From positions 4,477,001 through 4,541,000 of the forward strand of contig NZ_CP045295.1 of NCBI RefSeq assembly GCF_009363095.1: DNA of 64,000 nucleotides. The letters run 5' to 3'. Made by a program: the position numbers and the translations under genes. The stretch is from Paenibacillus cellulositrophicus (GTDB lineage: Bacteria; Bacillota; Bacilli; Paenibacillales; Paenibacillaceae). Positions 1 through 9,206 of the stretch are shown here, piece by piece; positions within the stretch are counted from its first letter, which is position 1, and each line of letters begins with the position of its first letter. Under the pieces are notes generated by a model. The model did no database searches. It saw only the letters and a program-made list of their open reading frames with translations, and had not been told where the DNA came from.

Positions 1-1
1 C

Positions 2-778
2 AGCTACGATGTGGACGCCGGGCGGAGGATCCAGCTGCCCTCCAGCCTGACGCCCTATCCCACCACGCGTATGAAGCATGTGGACCAGGTCATGGCAGTC
101 TGCTCACAGCTGGCGCGGGAGGCGGCGTCGGCGGCGTCAGCCGGCAGCATTCCCCTCATGCTTGGGGGGGACCACAGCATCGCCATGGGCTCGCTGGCCG
201 GGCTCAGCCGGCATTACCCGAACATGGGCGTCATCTGGGTGGATGCCCATTCGGACCTGAACACCGAGATCACTAGCCCATCCGGAAACATGCACGGCAT
301 TCCCCTGGCAGCCGCTCTCGGCTTAACGCAGCTGAAGCTGACGCAGATCCTGCCCGGCGCCGTTCAACTGAAGCCGGAAAACTGCGTCATCATCGGTGCC
401 CGTGATCTGGACCGGGATGAGAAGACGCTCATTCGCTCGCGGGGCATCACCTGCTTCACGATGTACGAGATCGACCGGCTGGGCATCGAGCATGTCGTGC
501 AGGAGGCGCTGCGGATCGCCGGGACCGGCACGGACGGCCTGCACGTCAGCTTCGACATCGACAGCGTCGATCCGTTTGAGGCGCCCGGAACGGGCACGCC
601 GGTCCGCGGCGGGCTCAGCTACCGCGAAGCCCACTTGGTTATGGAGCTGATGAGCGAATCCGGCCTCATCACGTCCGCGGATATGGTGGAGGTCAATCCC
701 AGCCTTGACCGGAACAACCAGACCTCGAAGCTGGCGGTGGAGCTGCTCAGCTCCTTGTTCGGCAGCCGGATTTTGTAG
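2..778 (+). CDS. rocF: Arginase, 5' end cut by the window edge
   Basis: Arginase hydrolyses arginine to ornithine and urea in the cytoplasm, the first step of the arginine route to glutamate. The reading frame is open from base 2, so the true start lies outside the window; about 258 residues remain of a usual 300 or so. The ureohydrolase metal motifs are present: GGDHS near residue 55 of the visible part, DAHSD near 78-82, and FDIDSVDP near 180. The PGTGTPVRGGLSYREA segment is typical of arginase rather than agmatinase. It lies 18 bases before putB and is followed by rocA, which fits an arginine/proline catabolic operon. Family assignment is secure; the missing N-terminus only affects completeness. 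Confidence 0.95.
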   Translation, partial: SYDVDAGRRIQLPSSLTPYPTTRMKHVDQVMAVCSQLAREAASAASAGSIPLMLGGDHSIAMGSLAGLSRHYPNMGVIWVDAHSDLNTEITSPSGNMHGIPLAAALGLTQLKLTQILPGAVQLKPENCVIIGARDLDRDEKTLIRSRGITCFTMYEIDRLGIEHVVQEALRIAGTGTDGLHVSFDIDSVDPFEAPGTGTPVRGGLSYREAHLVMELMSESGLITSADMVEVNPSLDRNNQTSKLAVELLSSLFGSRIL

Positions 779-796
779 GCGAAAGGAGGCGTCTCC

Positions 797-1711
797 TTGG
801 AGAAAGCCATGAAGTCTTTGTTTTTGACGCTGGCCAAAAACCGGGCGGCGAACCGCTGGGCCAAACGGTACGGACTCCGGCTCGGGGCCAGGCGCTTCGT
901 TGCGGGCGAGTCGATCGAGCATGCGATTGACGCTGTCCGCAAGCTGAACGCCAGCGGGCGGATGGCCACCCTCGATTACCTGGGGGAGTTCACGAGCAGC
1001 GAAGAGGAAGTGCGCGAGACGGCCGACATGTGTCTCAAGACGCTGGATGCGATCCACCGGTCCAAGGTGCAGGCCAACCTGTCGCTCAAGCTGACGTCGC
1101 TCGGACTGGATCTGAGCCCGGACCTGTGCTTTGAGCTGATGCGGAGAATTTTGGCCAGGGCGCAGAGCTACCGACTGTTCGTGCGCATCGACATGGAGGA
1201 CCATGCCCACTGCCAGCCGGCGATCGACATGCTGAAAAAGCTGCGGGGCGGGTATGACAATGTGGGGATCGTCATCCAGTCGTATTTGTACCGGTCGGAG
1301 GAGGATGTGAAGGAACTGGGAGCTCAAGGAGTCAATCTACGCCTGGTGAAAGGGGCGTACAAGGAGCCCGCAAGCGTCGCGTATCCCCGGAAGGAAGACG
1401 TGGACGACAATTTGATTCGCCTGATCAAGATGCACCTGAAGTCCGGCAGCTACACGGCGATCGCCAGCCATGACGAGCGGATCCTCAGCGAGGCTAAACG
1501 ATTCATCGAGGAGGAGGGGATTCCGCGCTCCCGCTTTGAGTTTCAGATGCTGTACGGCATCTGCGAGGAACTGCAGCTGAAGCTTGTCGAGGAGGGCTAC
1601 CGGTTCCGGGTATACGTCCCGTTCGGCGTGGACTGGTTCGGGTATTTCATGCGCAGGCTGGCGGAACGGCCGGCCAATGTCTGGTTTGTGCTCAAAAATA
1701 CTTTTAAGTAA
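797..1711 (+). CDS. putB: Proline dehydrogenase
   Basis: This FAD enzyme oxidises proline to pyrroline-5-carboxylate, which the next gene product converts to glutamate. At 304 residues it is the usual size for the monofunctional Gram-positive enzyme. Visible family motifs include LSLKLTSLGLDL, RIDMED, LVKGAYKE and the C-terminal YVPFGVDWFGYFMRRLAERP, which holds the substrate-binding arginines. The start is TTG at 797, because AAAGGAGG at 782-789 is seven bases upstream; an in-frame ATG at 809 is the alternative. It sits between rocF and rocA with short gaps (18 bases each side), so the three are probably one transcript. Confidence 0.95.
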   Translation: MEKAMKSLFLTLAKNRAANRWAKRYGLRLGARRFVAGESIEHAIDAVRKLNASGRMATLDYLGEFTSSEEEVRETADMCLKTLDAIHRSKVQANLSLKLTSLGLDLSPDLCFELMRRILARAQSYRLFVRIDMEDHAHCQPAIDMLKKLRGGYDNVGIVIQSYLYRSEEDVKELGAQGVNLRLVKGAYKEPASVAYPRKEDVDDNLIRLIKMHLKSGSYTAIASHDERILSEAKRFIEEEGIPRSRFEFQMLYGICEELQLKLVEEGYRFRVYVPFGVDWFGYFMRRLAERPANVWFVLKNTFK

Positions 1712-1729
1712 AAAGGGAGTGAGGTAGCC

Positions 1730-3301
1730 ATGAACTCGTTTGCCTTGAGCGCCGCATTTCAAAATGAACCCTTCACCGATTTTAACCAGCCGGAGCACCG
1801 CGAAGCATTTCTGAAAGCTTTGGCCGCCGTGAAAGGGCAGCTGGGACATCGTTATCCTGTCGTGATCGGCGGAAAAGAGGTATACACGGAGCGGGAGCTG
1901 GTCTCGCGGAACCCAGGCTATGTGCGGGAGGTGGTCGGCCGGATGAGCCAGGCCGGTACCGATCTTGCGGAGCAGGCGATGCAGCAGGCGCAAAAGTCTT
2001 TTGCCACCTGGAAAAGAACGACGGCCACTGAGCGGGCGGCGCTGCTGCTCAAGGCGGCTTCCCTGCTGCGCCAGCGCAAGCACGAGTTTTCCGCCTGGAT
2101 GGTCGTCGAGGCCGGTAAAAACTGGGCCGAGGCCGACGCGGATACGGCGGAAGCGATCGATTTTATGGAGTATTACGCCAGGGAAGCCGTCCGGCTCAGC
2201 GAGACGTCACTGCACCAGCCGCTGCCGCGGGTGCCGGGAGAAGAGAACCGGCTGCAGTACATTCCGCTGGGCGTCGGCATTATTATCCCGCCGTGGAATT
2301 TCCCGCTGGCCATATGCGCCGGCATGACGACGGCCGCGGTGGTGACCGGCAACACCGTCCTGCTCAAGCCCGCATCGAACACGTCCGTTATCGCCTACCA
2401 GTTCTTCAAGCTGATGAAGGAAGCCGGGTTCCCGGACGGTGTCATCAACTTTGTGCCGGGAAGCGGGGCCGTCATCGGCGATTACCTGACGGCGCATCCG
2501 CAGACCCGGTTCATCAGCTTCACGGGCTCGAAGGAGGTCGGCCTCCGGATCAACAAGCTGGCCGCGGAGCAGGCTGAGGGGCAGATCTGGATCAAGCGGG
2601 TCGTCGCCGAGATGGGCGGCAAAGACGGTATCGTGGTGGACGAGACGGCGGACCTGGAAGCAGCGGCGAAGGCTATCGTGGTCTCGGCCTTTGGCTACCA
2701 GGGGCAGAAATGCTCCGCCGGGTCGAGGGCGATCATCGTCGAGTCGGTCTATGATCAGGTGCTTGCCCGCGTGACGGAGCTGACCAACCTGCTGGAGGTG
2801 GGACCTGCGGAGGATAACGCGCCGGTCGGACCCGTCATTGATGAGAAGTCGCGGGACAAAATTTTGGAGTACATTGGGATCGGCAGGGAAGAAGGGCGTC
2901 TTGTGACCGGCGGGGAACAGGTCGGGGAAGCCGGGTATTATATCCGGCCGGCCATCTTTACCGATGTCCCGGTCAAGGGACGGATCATGCAGGAGGAGAT
3001 CTTCGGACCGGTGCTGGCGGTCGTATCTGCACGGGATTGGGAGGAAGCGATCGAGATTTATAACGATACGGAGTTCGGATTGACCGGATCGTTCTTTTCG
3101 ACGGACGAGAGCCGGATCTCGGCTGCGCTGGAACGCATGCACTGCGGCAACTTGTATGTCAACCGCAAGTGTACCGGTGCGCTCGTGGGCGGCCAGCCCT
3201 TCGGCGGCTTCAACATGTCCGGAACCGACTCGAAAGCCGGCGGGCATGATTACCTGCTGCTGTTCACCCAGGCGAAGGTGACCTCCCGCAAGCTTCCTTG
3301 A
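1730..3301 (+). CDS. rocA: L-glutamate gamma-semialdehyde dehydrogenase
   Basis: NAD-dependent delta-1-pyrroline-5-carboxylate (glutamate semialdehyde) dehydrogenase, which makes glutamate from the product of putB and from the ornithine branch opened by rocF. The 523 residues match the Bacillus RocA/PruA length (about 515). The aldehyde dehydrogenase landmarks are all visible: PPWNFPLAI, FTGSKEVG, the catalytic glutamate in AEMGGKDG, the catalytic cysteine in GQKCSAGSR, and EEIFGPVLAV. The RBS is GGGAGTGAGG just before the ATG. It closes the arginine/proline operon and a hairpin terminator follows at 3341. Confidence 0.96.
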   Translation: MNSFALSAAFQNEPFTDFNQPEHREAFLKALAAVKGQLGHRYPVVIGGKEVYTERELVSRNPGYVREVVGRMSQAGTDLAEQAMQQAQKSFATWKRTTATERAALLLKAASLLRQRKHEFSAWMVVEAGKNWAEADADTAEAIDFMEYYAREAVRLSETSLHQPLPRVPGEENRLQYIPLGVGIIIPPWNFPLAICAGMTTAAVVTGNTVLLKPASNTSVIAYQFFKLMKEAGFPDGVINFVPGSGAVIGDYLTAHPQTRFISFTGSKEVGLRINKLAAEQAEGQIWIKRVVAEMGGKDGIVVDETADLEAAAKAIVVSAFGYQGQKCSAGSRAIIVESVYDQVLARVTELTNLLEVGPAEDNAPVGPVIDEKSRDKILEYIGIGREEGRLVTGGEQVGEAGYYIRPAIFTDVPVKGRIMQEEIFGPVLAVVSARDWEEAIEIYNDTEFGLTGSFFSTDESRISAALERMHCGNLYVNRKCTGALVGGQPFGGFNMSGTDSKAGGHDYLLLFTQAKVTSRKLP

Positions 3302-3340
3302 GCGTGCACTTCCGTGGCGGGTCATACCTGGATAAATGAC

Positions 3341-3390
3341 AAAGCACCTTGACTTGCCGGCGTTTCGCCGCAATTCAGGGTGCTTTTATT
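3341..3390 (+). terminator. Terminator after rocA
   Basis: AAAGCACC at 3341-3348 pairs with GGTGCTTT at 3379-3386, followed by a short T-rich stretch. It lies 40 bases after the rocA stop and ends the rocF-putB-rocA transcript. The arms are somewhat distant, with an inner GGCG...CGCC pairing. Confidence 0.6.
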
Positions 3391-3476
3391 GGGTTTGTTC
3401 TCGAAAGTGCAACGCTTCTAGAGCCCTTTCTCTTCGGATTCGAACTCGTCGCTTCGGATCCACATGATGAGGGGGA

Positions 3477-3932
3477 TCACTGTGCCTGCCGCTCATTCCG
3501 CTGCAGCTGGATAAGCTCGCCAAGCTGACGGATGGTGTCCAGCAGATGCTCGGTTTCCTCGTCCGTCAAATTCCCCAGCGTTTCGACGATGCGGACGGCG
3601 CTCATTTCCGCCAGCTTTTTCAGCAGCGCAGAGCCTTTGTCCGTAATCGAGATGTTAACGAACCGGCGGTCCTGCTCGCTGCGGCTGCGCACAATAAGCT
3701 CTTCCTGCTCCAGCTTGTCGCAGATTTGCGTAATGGCGCTGGTGGTCAGGCCGGTGACCTTGACGATGTCCGTTCCGCGCTGGCTGCCGCTATTTTTCAA
3801 ATATTGAAGTATAAACGATTCTGTCGTGCTTAGCTTCACCTGGCGAACCAGACCGGCATAATCTATAATTCTTGGAAGTCTGTCCATCAATTCAAAATAT
3901 CGGGTCGCGAGTTCTGTAGATGTAGAATGCAA
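3477..3932 (-). CDS. MarR-family transcriptional regulator
   Basis: A small winged-helix DNA-binding repressor of the MarR group, acting as a cytoplasmic dimer. The wHTH core is visible as LSTTESFILQYLKNSG, TGLTTSAITQICDKLEQEELIVR and the wing SEQDRRFVNISITDKG. I chose the TTG start at 3932 (151 residues) because GGAGGGAG lies about seven bases upstream; an upstream in-frame TTG at 3962 would add ten residues but has no such site. The gene is alone on the minus strand, convergent with rocA. No drug pump or catabolic gene is adjacent, so its target cannot be read from context. Confidence 0.85.
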   Translation of the reverse strand: MHSTSTELATRYFELMDRLPRIIDYAGLVRQVKLSTTESFILQYLKNSGSQRGTDIVKVTGLTTSAITQICDKLEQEELIVRSRSEQDRRFVNISITDKGSALLKKLAEMSAVRIVETLGNLTDEETEHLLDTIRQLGELIQLQRNERQAQ

Positions 3933-4077
3933 ATTAATCTCCCTCCTGGAGGCAACGGACAAGCCGGCTCGGCTCGAAACGTCCGTTCATGCATTTAATT
4001 GGTCCTAATGACATGTTAGTTTGATTTTAAGATACCGTCAACTTTCACCGGACGGGTTCCATGGGGACGGTATGTGC

Positions 4078-4107
4078 TTGACAAACCGCTTGTGGAAGAT
4101 ATATACT
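4078..4107 (+). promoter_or_regulatory. Strong sigma-A-type promoter with no gene downstream
   Basis: TTGACA at 4078-4083 and TATACT at 4102-4107 with an 18-base spacer (or TATATA at 4100 with 16). It points into a 150-base stretch without a convincing reading frame that ends in a strong terminator at 4256. Confidence 0.6.
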
Positions 4108-4113
4108 TTTCCA

Positions 4114-4286
4114 TGCACTTATTAAAAGTAAGCTTATATCCAATAAGCTCTTACTTATCAATCGATAGGATTATGTGATCCGAATGTGCAACCATTCATT
4201 CGCTTAATTCGACATCGATTACTCTCTTTATAACTCTCAGGATTCCTTTTTTATGGCAGCCGCGACGCGGCTGCTCTTTTTTTTGC
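4114..4286 (+). ncRNA. Candidate small RNA of about 170 nt
   Basis: This interval lies between a good promoter (4078-4107) and an intrinsic terminator (4256-4286), with no gene on this strand upstream to explain the terminator. The only small frame (ATG at 4113-4115, about 21 codons) has no ribosome binding site. The sequence can fold: AAGTAAGCTTAT near 4126 pairs with ATAAGCTCTTACTT near 4143 with a small bulge. I do not recognise an Rfam family. It could instead be an untranslated leader terminated before the TetR gene, or a regulator acting on a neighbour. Confidence 0.4.
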
Positions 4287-4287
4287 C
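4256..4287 (+). terminator. Orphan intrinsic terminator
   Basis: GCAGCCGC at 4256-4263 pairs perfectly with GCGGCTGC at 4267-4274 across a three-base loop, followed by TC and a run of ten T. The nearest plus-strand gene upstream is rocA, which already has its own terminator 870 bases earlier, so this one probably ends a short independent RNA. Confidence 0.8.
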
Positions 4288-4365
4288 TGCAAGTTCAGTA
4301 AGGCGCCCGGCAGGAAGCAGAAGCTCCCTCCGAAACTTATCCTTTCTGATCTCCTAAAAAAAGGA

Positions 4366-4425
4366 TTGACTCTAAAGTAACCATTGGTTATATTTATGGC
4401 ATACAGATTAAGTAACCGTTGGTTA
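4366..4425 (+). promoter_or_regulatory. tetR promoter with two TAACC-N3-GGTTA operators
   Basis: TTGACT at 4366-4371 and TATATT at 4389-4394 are 17 bases apart. A palindrome TAACCATTGGTTA lies at 4378-4390, filling the spacer and touching the -10, and a near-identical TAACCGTTGGTTA lies at 4413-4425. The centres are 35 bases apart. This is the classic layout of a TetR-family self-repressed promoter; the assignment of these sites to the adjacent TetR protein is inference. Confidence 0.75.
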
Positions 4426-4457
4426 GTTAAAAAAGACCGAAAGGAACAAACACCCAG

Positions 4458-5087
4458 ATGCCCAGAAAAAAACAAGTTCGATCCGAACAAACCAAGCAGG
4501 ACATTTTGAATGCGGCCGGCCGACTGTTCGCGGCCAAAGGGTACGATGCCGTCACCATGAGGGAAGTGGCCAAGGAAGCCGGCTACTCCCATACAGCGAT
4601 CTACATTTATTTTGAAGATAAGGAGGCGCTGCTCCATGAACTGTCCATTCCGGCGCTAACGGAATTGCAGCTTCAGATTGAGGAAAAGGTGTCCGGAAAG
4701 CTGGAGCCGGAAGAAGCATTAAGGCAAATCAGCCTGGATTTTATCCGCTTTTGCCTGATTCACCGCAATATGCATCGCATCTTTTTTGAGGCACGCTCCG
4801 TAAGGGTGGACGAAGCGGAGCCCGAACTTGAGATTAACCGCGTCCGTAACGGGATGTTCCGTCTGCTGATGCAGGCTGTCCGGCAGTGTCTGGATTTACC
4901 GGAGGGAAGCGAGCGGCTGCTGTCGGCCACCCGGATTTATTTTTACCTGCTTCATGGCATTGTGGGCACCTATCAGCTGTCCGAAGAATCGGCCGAGGAA
5001 TTGATGGAGCGTCTGCTTCCCACGTTTCGTGAAGCGATCGAGGTTTTGCTGCTGGGCTTCCGCGCACAACATGCGCCGGATAAATAA
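4458..5087 (+). CDS. TetR/AcrR-family transcriptional regulator
   Basis: A 209-residue repressor. The N-terminal TetR helix-turn-helix is clear: ILNAAGRLFAAKGYDAVTMR, VAKEAGYSHTAIYIYFEDKEALL at residues about 15-58. The C-terminal ligand-binding domain is not specific enough to name an effector. ATG at 4458 follows AAAGGAA at 4440-4446. Its own promoter carries two matching palindromes, so autorepression is likely. It is followed in 25 bases by a 30-codon membrane peptide and then a multi-pass membrane protein, and these are probably the genes it controls. Confidence 0.9.
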   Translation: MPRKKQVRSEQTKQDILNAAGRLFAAKGYDAVTMREVAKEAGYSHTAIYIYFEDKEALLHELSIPALTELQLQIEEKVSGKLEPEEALRQISLDFIRFCLIHRNMHRIFFEARSVRVDEAEPELEINRVRNGMFRLLMQAVRQCLDLPEGSERLLSATRIYFYLLHGIVGTYQLSEESAEELMERLLPTFREAIEVLLLGFRAQHAPDK

Positions 5088-5112
5088 CGATCCGCAAAGG
5101 AGAGGTTGATGG

Positions 5113-5205
5113 ATGAGCTTTATCGTTCTGATGCTTTTGTTTACGGTGGTTTGCGGCTGGCTTGATTCACGAATCGGCCGGACGACGAAAAAAGAGGGGA
5201 AGTAA
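5113..5205 (+). CDS. 30-residue single-span membrane peptide
   Basis: A short frame starting at ATG 5113 with AAAGGAGAGG about ten bases upstream and ending at TAA 5203-5205. It encodes a hydrophobic N-terminal span (SFIVLMLLFTVVCGW) followed by a charged tail ending RTTKKEGK, so it would sit N-out or N-in as a one-pass peptide with a positive C-terminus. The stop is one base before the ATG of the next gene, which has its Shine-Dalgarno (GAGGGGA) inside this frame; that suggests translational coupling. I do not recognise a family. The tight fit between tetR and the membrane protein argues that it is real. Confidence 0.6.
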   Translation: MSFIVLMLLFTVVCGWLDSRIGRTTKKEGK

Positions 5206-5206
5206 G

Positions 5207-5797
5207 ATGTTCGCAGGTCATTTTGGACTCGCCGCAGCGGCCAAAGCCGCAAGTCCCAAAACTCCGCTGTGGGCGATCATGCTGGGCACGCAATTGCTCG
5301 ACGTCATTTTTGTGCCGCTGCTGCTTACGGGAATGGAGACAACCGTGGAAACGGATGGTGGAGGATACGGTGGAGCCGTTATCCATGCAGACTATACGCA
5401 TTCGCTGATCAGTGCGCTGATCATCGCCCTGCTTGCCGGCCTTGGAGCCTGGAGGCTATGGGGAAAGCGGAGTGCAGGGGTTATCGGCGGCGTGGTCTTC
5501 AGCCACTGGTTGCTCGATCTGCTGGTGCACCGGAGTGACATGCCGATTCTGCCGGGAAATTTGGGCTCATTGCCTTTGATGGGGTTCGGCTTATGGAAAT
5601 GGCCTTTCATCAGCGGCGCTTTGGAGGTTCTTCTTATTGCTGTGGGTGCCGTCATGTATTATCGGTCAGTGCGATTAAGGGCACGGAACGCGCCGGGAAT
5701 CGCCGGAAGCGCCTTTCCTGCCAAAGCGGTATGGGCTGCTGCGGTCATGGCCGTCCTGCTGATGGGCTCGTTTATATCCGATCTGATCGGGATTTGA
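5207..5797 (+). CDS. Multi-pass membrane protein, YbcI/DUF457-like
   Basis: A 196-residue hydrophobic protein with about five predicted spans. The opening FAGHFGLAAAAKAASPK, the HADYTHSLISAL motif and the FSHWLLDLLVHRSDMP motif recall the membrane-bound metal-dependent hydrolase-like family (YdjM/YbcI, DUF457), whose conserved His and Asp residues lie at membrane faces. Biochemical function in that family is not settled, so none is claimed. The start is ATG 5207, one base after the preceding small frame and behind GAGGGGA; a longer in-frame opening upstream would read through the small gene. It is likely co-transcribed with tetR. Confidence 0.75.
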   Translation: MFAGHFGLAAAAKAASPKTPLWAIMLGTQLLDVIFVPLLLTGMETTVETDGGGYGGAVIHADYTHSLISALIIALLAGLGAWRLWGKRSAGVIGGVVFSHWLLDLLVHRSDMPILPGNLGSLPLMGFGLWKWPFISGALEVLLIAVGAVMYYRSVRLRARNAPGIAGSAFPAKAVWAAAVMAVLLMGSFISDLIGI

Positions 5798-5882
5798 TCT
5801 TCCGGACTTTTGCTGAAATTTGGATTTTCTTGATCAGCCCGTCCATGCGCTGCGTTTGGGGCTCACGTTCTCGGACATATAA

Positions 5883-5910
5883 TTCCAATAAATTTTATCG
5901 GATTTATAAT
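5883..5910 (+). promoter_or_regulatory. Probable metY promoter
   Basis: TATAAT at 5905-5910 with TTCCAA at 5883-5888, 16 bases apart. A small hairpin TGTGGAA/TTCCACA at 5965-5983 sits just before the metY ribosome binding site. No S-box or T-box consensus was found in this leader. Confidence 0.5.
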
Positions 5911-5943
5911 AATTTCCTTCTTTTCAAACCTCACAAAGTATGA

Positions 5944-7302
<1,359 letters not shown>

Positions 7303-7357
7303 GCCATCCAAAGCTATATAAAGCTATAGAAGTTAAACCCCGTCCTTATCCTGATCA

Positions 7358-7384
7358 GCCGCCTCGTTTGAGGCGGCTTTTTGT
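7358..7384 (+). terminator. metY terminator
   Basis: GCCGCCTC at 7358-7365 and GAGGCGGC at 7370-7377 form a perfect eight-pair stem with a four-base loop, followed by TTTTTGT. Confidence 0.9.
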
Positions 7385-7491
7385 ATTGTGAATCGTAAGC
7401 TTGCCCAATGGGGGCTCTCCGCCCGCAGGCTTTCCTTGGGAAACCGCGCAAATTCCGTATATTTCGCCCTTTCGGCTAATATTCTGTAGGG

Positions 7492-7582
7492 TATATAGAT
7501 TGAACTCAAGTTTTGAATGAAACCCTCATTGTAACGGCTTATCCAAGTCTTTCAACATGAATTTCTTGAGTTCATTCTGTAC
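7492..7582. repeat. Inverted-repeat element, copy A
   Basis: Left arm TATATAGATTGAACTCAAG at 7492-7510, right arm CTTGAGTTCATTCTGTAC at 7565-7582; the arms pair over about 15 of 17 positions around a 54-base centre. The arms resemble those of copies B (12973-13070) and C (27104-27164). It lies between the metY terminator and the PPDK-like gene and covers most of this 337-base gap. Confidence 0.6.
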
Positions 7583-7639
7583 AGCAATTTACGCAAGTGG
7601 AAGCTCATTTATCTCTGAAGAGAGGGTGGACAGCCAAAA

Positions 7640-8941
7640 ATGAAGGGTGAACGGTGTCAGAACAGCTTCTGCCAATTCGGCTCCTGCCCCGCACCTTGCG
7701 GTGTGGAAGCGGTTCACCAGCCGGCATGCGGACAAATGGGCGGGACCGCCCGTGACCGGCGTTCCGGCAGGGAAGAGGAGAACGGCCGCCAGGAATCGGA
7801 TGCCCCCCACTTGGAAGATGCCGGAGACTACGCAAGGGCAGGCTCCCTTCCCGAGATCGCATCCCTGGTAGAGCTTGCATCCATCGGCTCGATTACAAGG
7901 GAGAAGGCGCTTCTGTCCGCGGATTCCGAGCGGATTGGGGAAATCCTTCAGGAAGCGGAGGAATACCGGTCCAAGCCAGAGGAAGGCACGACCCCGGAAA
8001 TGCTGTTGGATTGGAGTGATTCCATGCGCAGTTTGCGGGTATATACGGAGGAAGCTCCTTACCTGTACCGGCAAAACGAACGCCTGGACGGAGCGGCCGG
8101 TCTAGTGCTGCTTCGGGAAGAAGAGTGGCTGAGAACCGGCCATCTGAAGGAAATTTATGCGGAGTGGCTCAATCGGGATCCGGGAGATGACGGCCGCGAA
8201 CGGGAAATTCAGGAGCGACTGATGAACCGGTGGAAGGGGCATCTGGTGAATCTCTTGCACAGCCTGCAGGGAGCACCGCTGACGGTGGCTCTCGTGTCCG
8301 GACGCCTGAAAGACTACCGTAAGCTGAAAGGCGACGCGGCGCTGGACATTGATATGCTCCGGGATATTCAGCTGGAAGCCCTGTTTCGGGCCGCCCAGTC
8401 CTGCCAAATGCAAAGGATCGACTGCAGTCTGGAACTGCTGGTTCCTTATCCGGAGGACGGGGAGGCTTTTCATAGGATTCATGATTTTATCGATCGGGTC
8501 GGCGAGGAAACCCTTTGTCACCAGCGCAGATCCTTAAGATACCGGGTCGGAGCGATGCTGGATTGGGACGTTCGCGAAACAGCCGCTGCGGAAATCGCCA
8601 GGTTCGCGGATTTCATCGTGATCAACGGGAAGCATGAAGGGGCCTGGCTGATGGAGTACCTGGTCAGCGAAGAGGAGAGGGGAAAAGTGCTCAGTGCGGG
8701 CATTCCGTACAGCGTGCTGGAAGAACTGGTGTACAGCATCCGCCGGACGAAGCCGGCCATTCGAATCTGCCTCTCCGGGGCGGTAAAACCGTCGGATCTC
8801 GCTTATGTTTATCGTTTGGGGCTGAACGCGGTCAGCACGGTTCCCTCCGAGCTGCCGGGTGTGCGGCTCGCCGCAGCGCAGTGGGAGCTCCTGGAAAGGC
8901 AGCACGAACAAAGGCGCAGATCTGCGCAGGGAAGAACGTAG
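7640..8941 (+). CDS. PPDK-like PEP-binding domain protein, apparently catalytically dead
   Basis: From about residue 75 on, the 433-residue product follows pyruvate phosphate dikinase after its ATP-grasp and phosphohistidine domains. SITREKALLSAD matches the ITKEEALLRVDP linker. LLDWSDSMRSLRVYTEE and LVLLREEEWL match the LLxWADEIRRLxVRAN and GLCRTEHMF stretches. The C-terminus GLNAVSTVPSELPGVRLAAAQ matches [21 protein letters not shown]. The catalytic residues I can place are changed: the glutamate of GTMIEIPRA reads GAMLDWD, the Asn-Asp of FGTNDLTQ reads NGKHEGA, and the cysteine of ICGEHGG reads CLSGAVKP. About 70 N-terminal residues have no visible match. ATG 7640 follows AGAGGGTGGA. A pseudoenzyme or a degrading gene are both possible, but the frame is intact. 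Confidence 0.6.
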   Translation: MKGERCQNSFCQFGSCPAPCGVEAVHQPACGQMGGTARDRRSGREEENGRQESDAPHLEDAGDYARAGSLPEIASLVELASIGSITREKALLSADSERIGEILQEAEEYRSKPEEGTTPEMLLDWSDSMRSLRVYTEEAPYLYRQNERLDGAAGLVLLREEEWLRTGHLKEIYAEWLNRDPGDDGREREIQERLMNRWKGHLVNLLHSLQGAPLTVALVSGRLKDYRKLKGDAALDIDMLRDIQLEALFRAAQSCQMQRIDCSLELLVPYPEDGEAFHRIHDFIDRVGEETLCHQRRSLRYRVGAMLDWDVRETAAAEIARFADFIVINGKHEGAWLMEYLVSEEERGKVLSAGIPYSVLEELVYSIRRTKPAIRICLSGAVKPSDLAYVYRLGLNAVSTVPSELPGVRLAAAQWELLERQHEQRRRSAQGRT

Positions 8942-9013
8942 CCGCTTTTGATAAGAAAACCAATCGAGGCCCTTCAAGGATGAGTGACCGCGATAAAATG
9001 TAGGTTTTCTTGC

Positions 9014-9060
9014 GATATAGAATTTCATCAGCTCTGCTGTTAACGAATACATTCTATATC
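9014..9060. repeat. Short inverted repeat, possible relic of the same element family
   Basis: GATATAGAAT at 9014-9023 is perfectly matched by ATTCTATATC at 9051-9060. The arms share the TATAGAAT core with copies A-C but lack the GAACT half, so membership is uncertain. Confidence 0.4.
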
Positions 9061-9123
9061 TAACACGAAGTAATTCGGGAAGCTGATTCGGCATCGAACA
9101 CGCGCTTTATAGGATAAATGATC

Positions 9124-9187
9124 AATAGGCTTAATGATTGCTGGGGCAGGAAGGTCTGCTGCGGATTCATTAAGCCTATTTTTTTGC
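9124..9187 (+). terminator. Intrinsic terminator after the PPDK-like gene
   Basis: AATAGGCTTAATGA at 9124-9137 and TCATTAAGCCTATT at 9167-9180 are perfect 14-base complements, followed by a run of T. It separates the PPDK-like gene from the pfeT promoter region. Confidence 0.8.
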
Positions 9188-9206
9188 GTAAAAAATAGCA
9201 TACCCG

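Noticed and set aside
2207-3373. 388-codon minus-strand frame opposite rocA
   Set aside because: Antisense of a complete aldehyde dehydrogenase with all catalytic motifs; no RBS or homology.
7647-7871. Frameshifted N-terminus of the PPDK-like gene in a neighbouring frame (contains AGKRRTAA, recalling the NGKRTAA motif of PPDK)
   Set aside because: The resemblance is short and the flanking residues do not follow PPDK; kept only as a thought about how the gene decayed.
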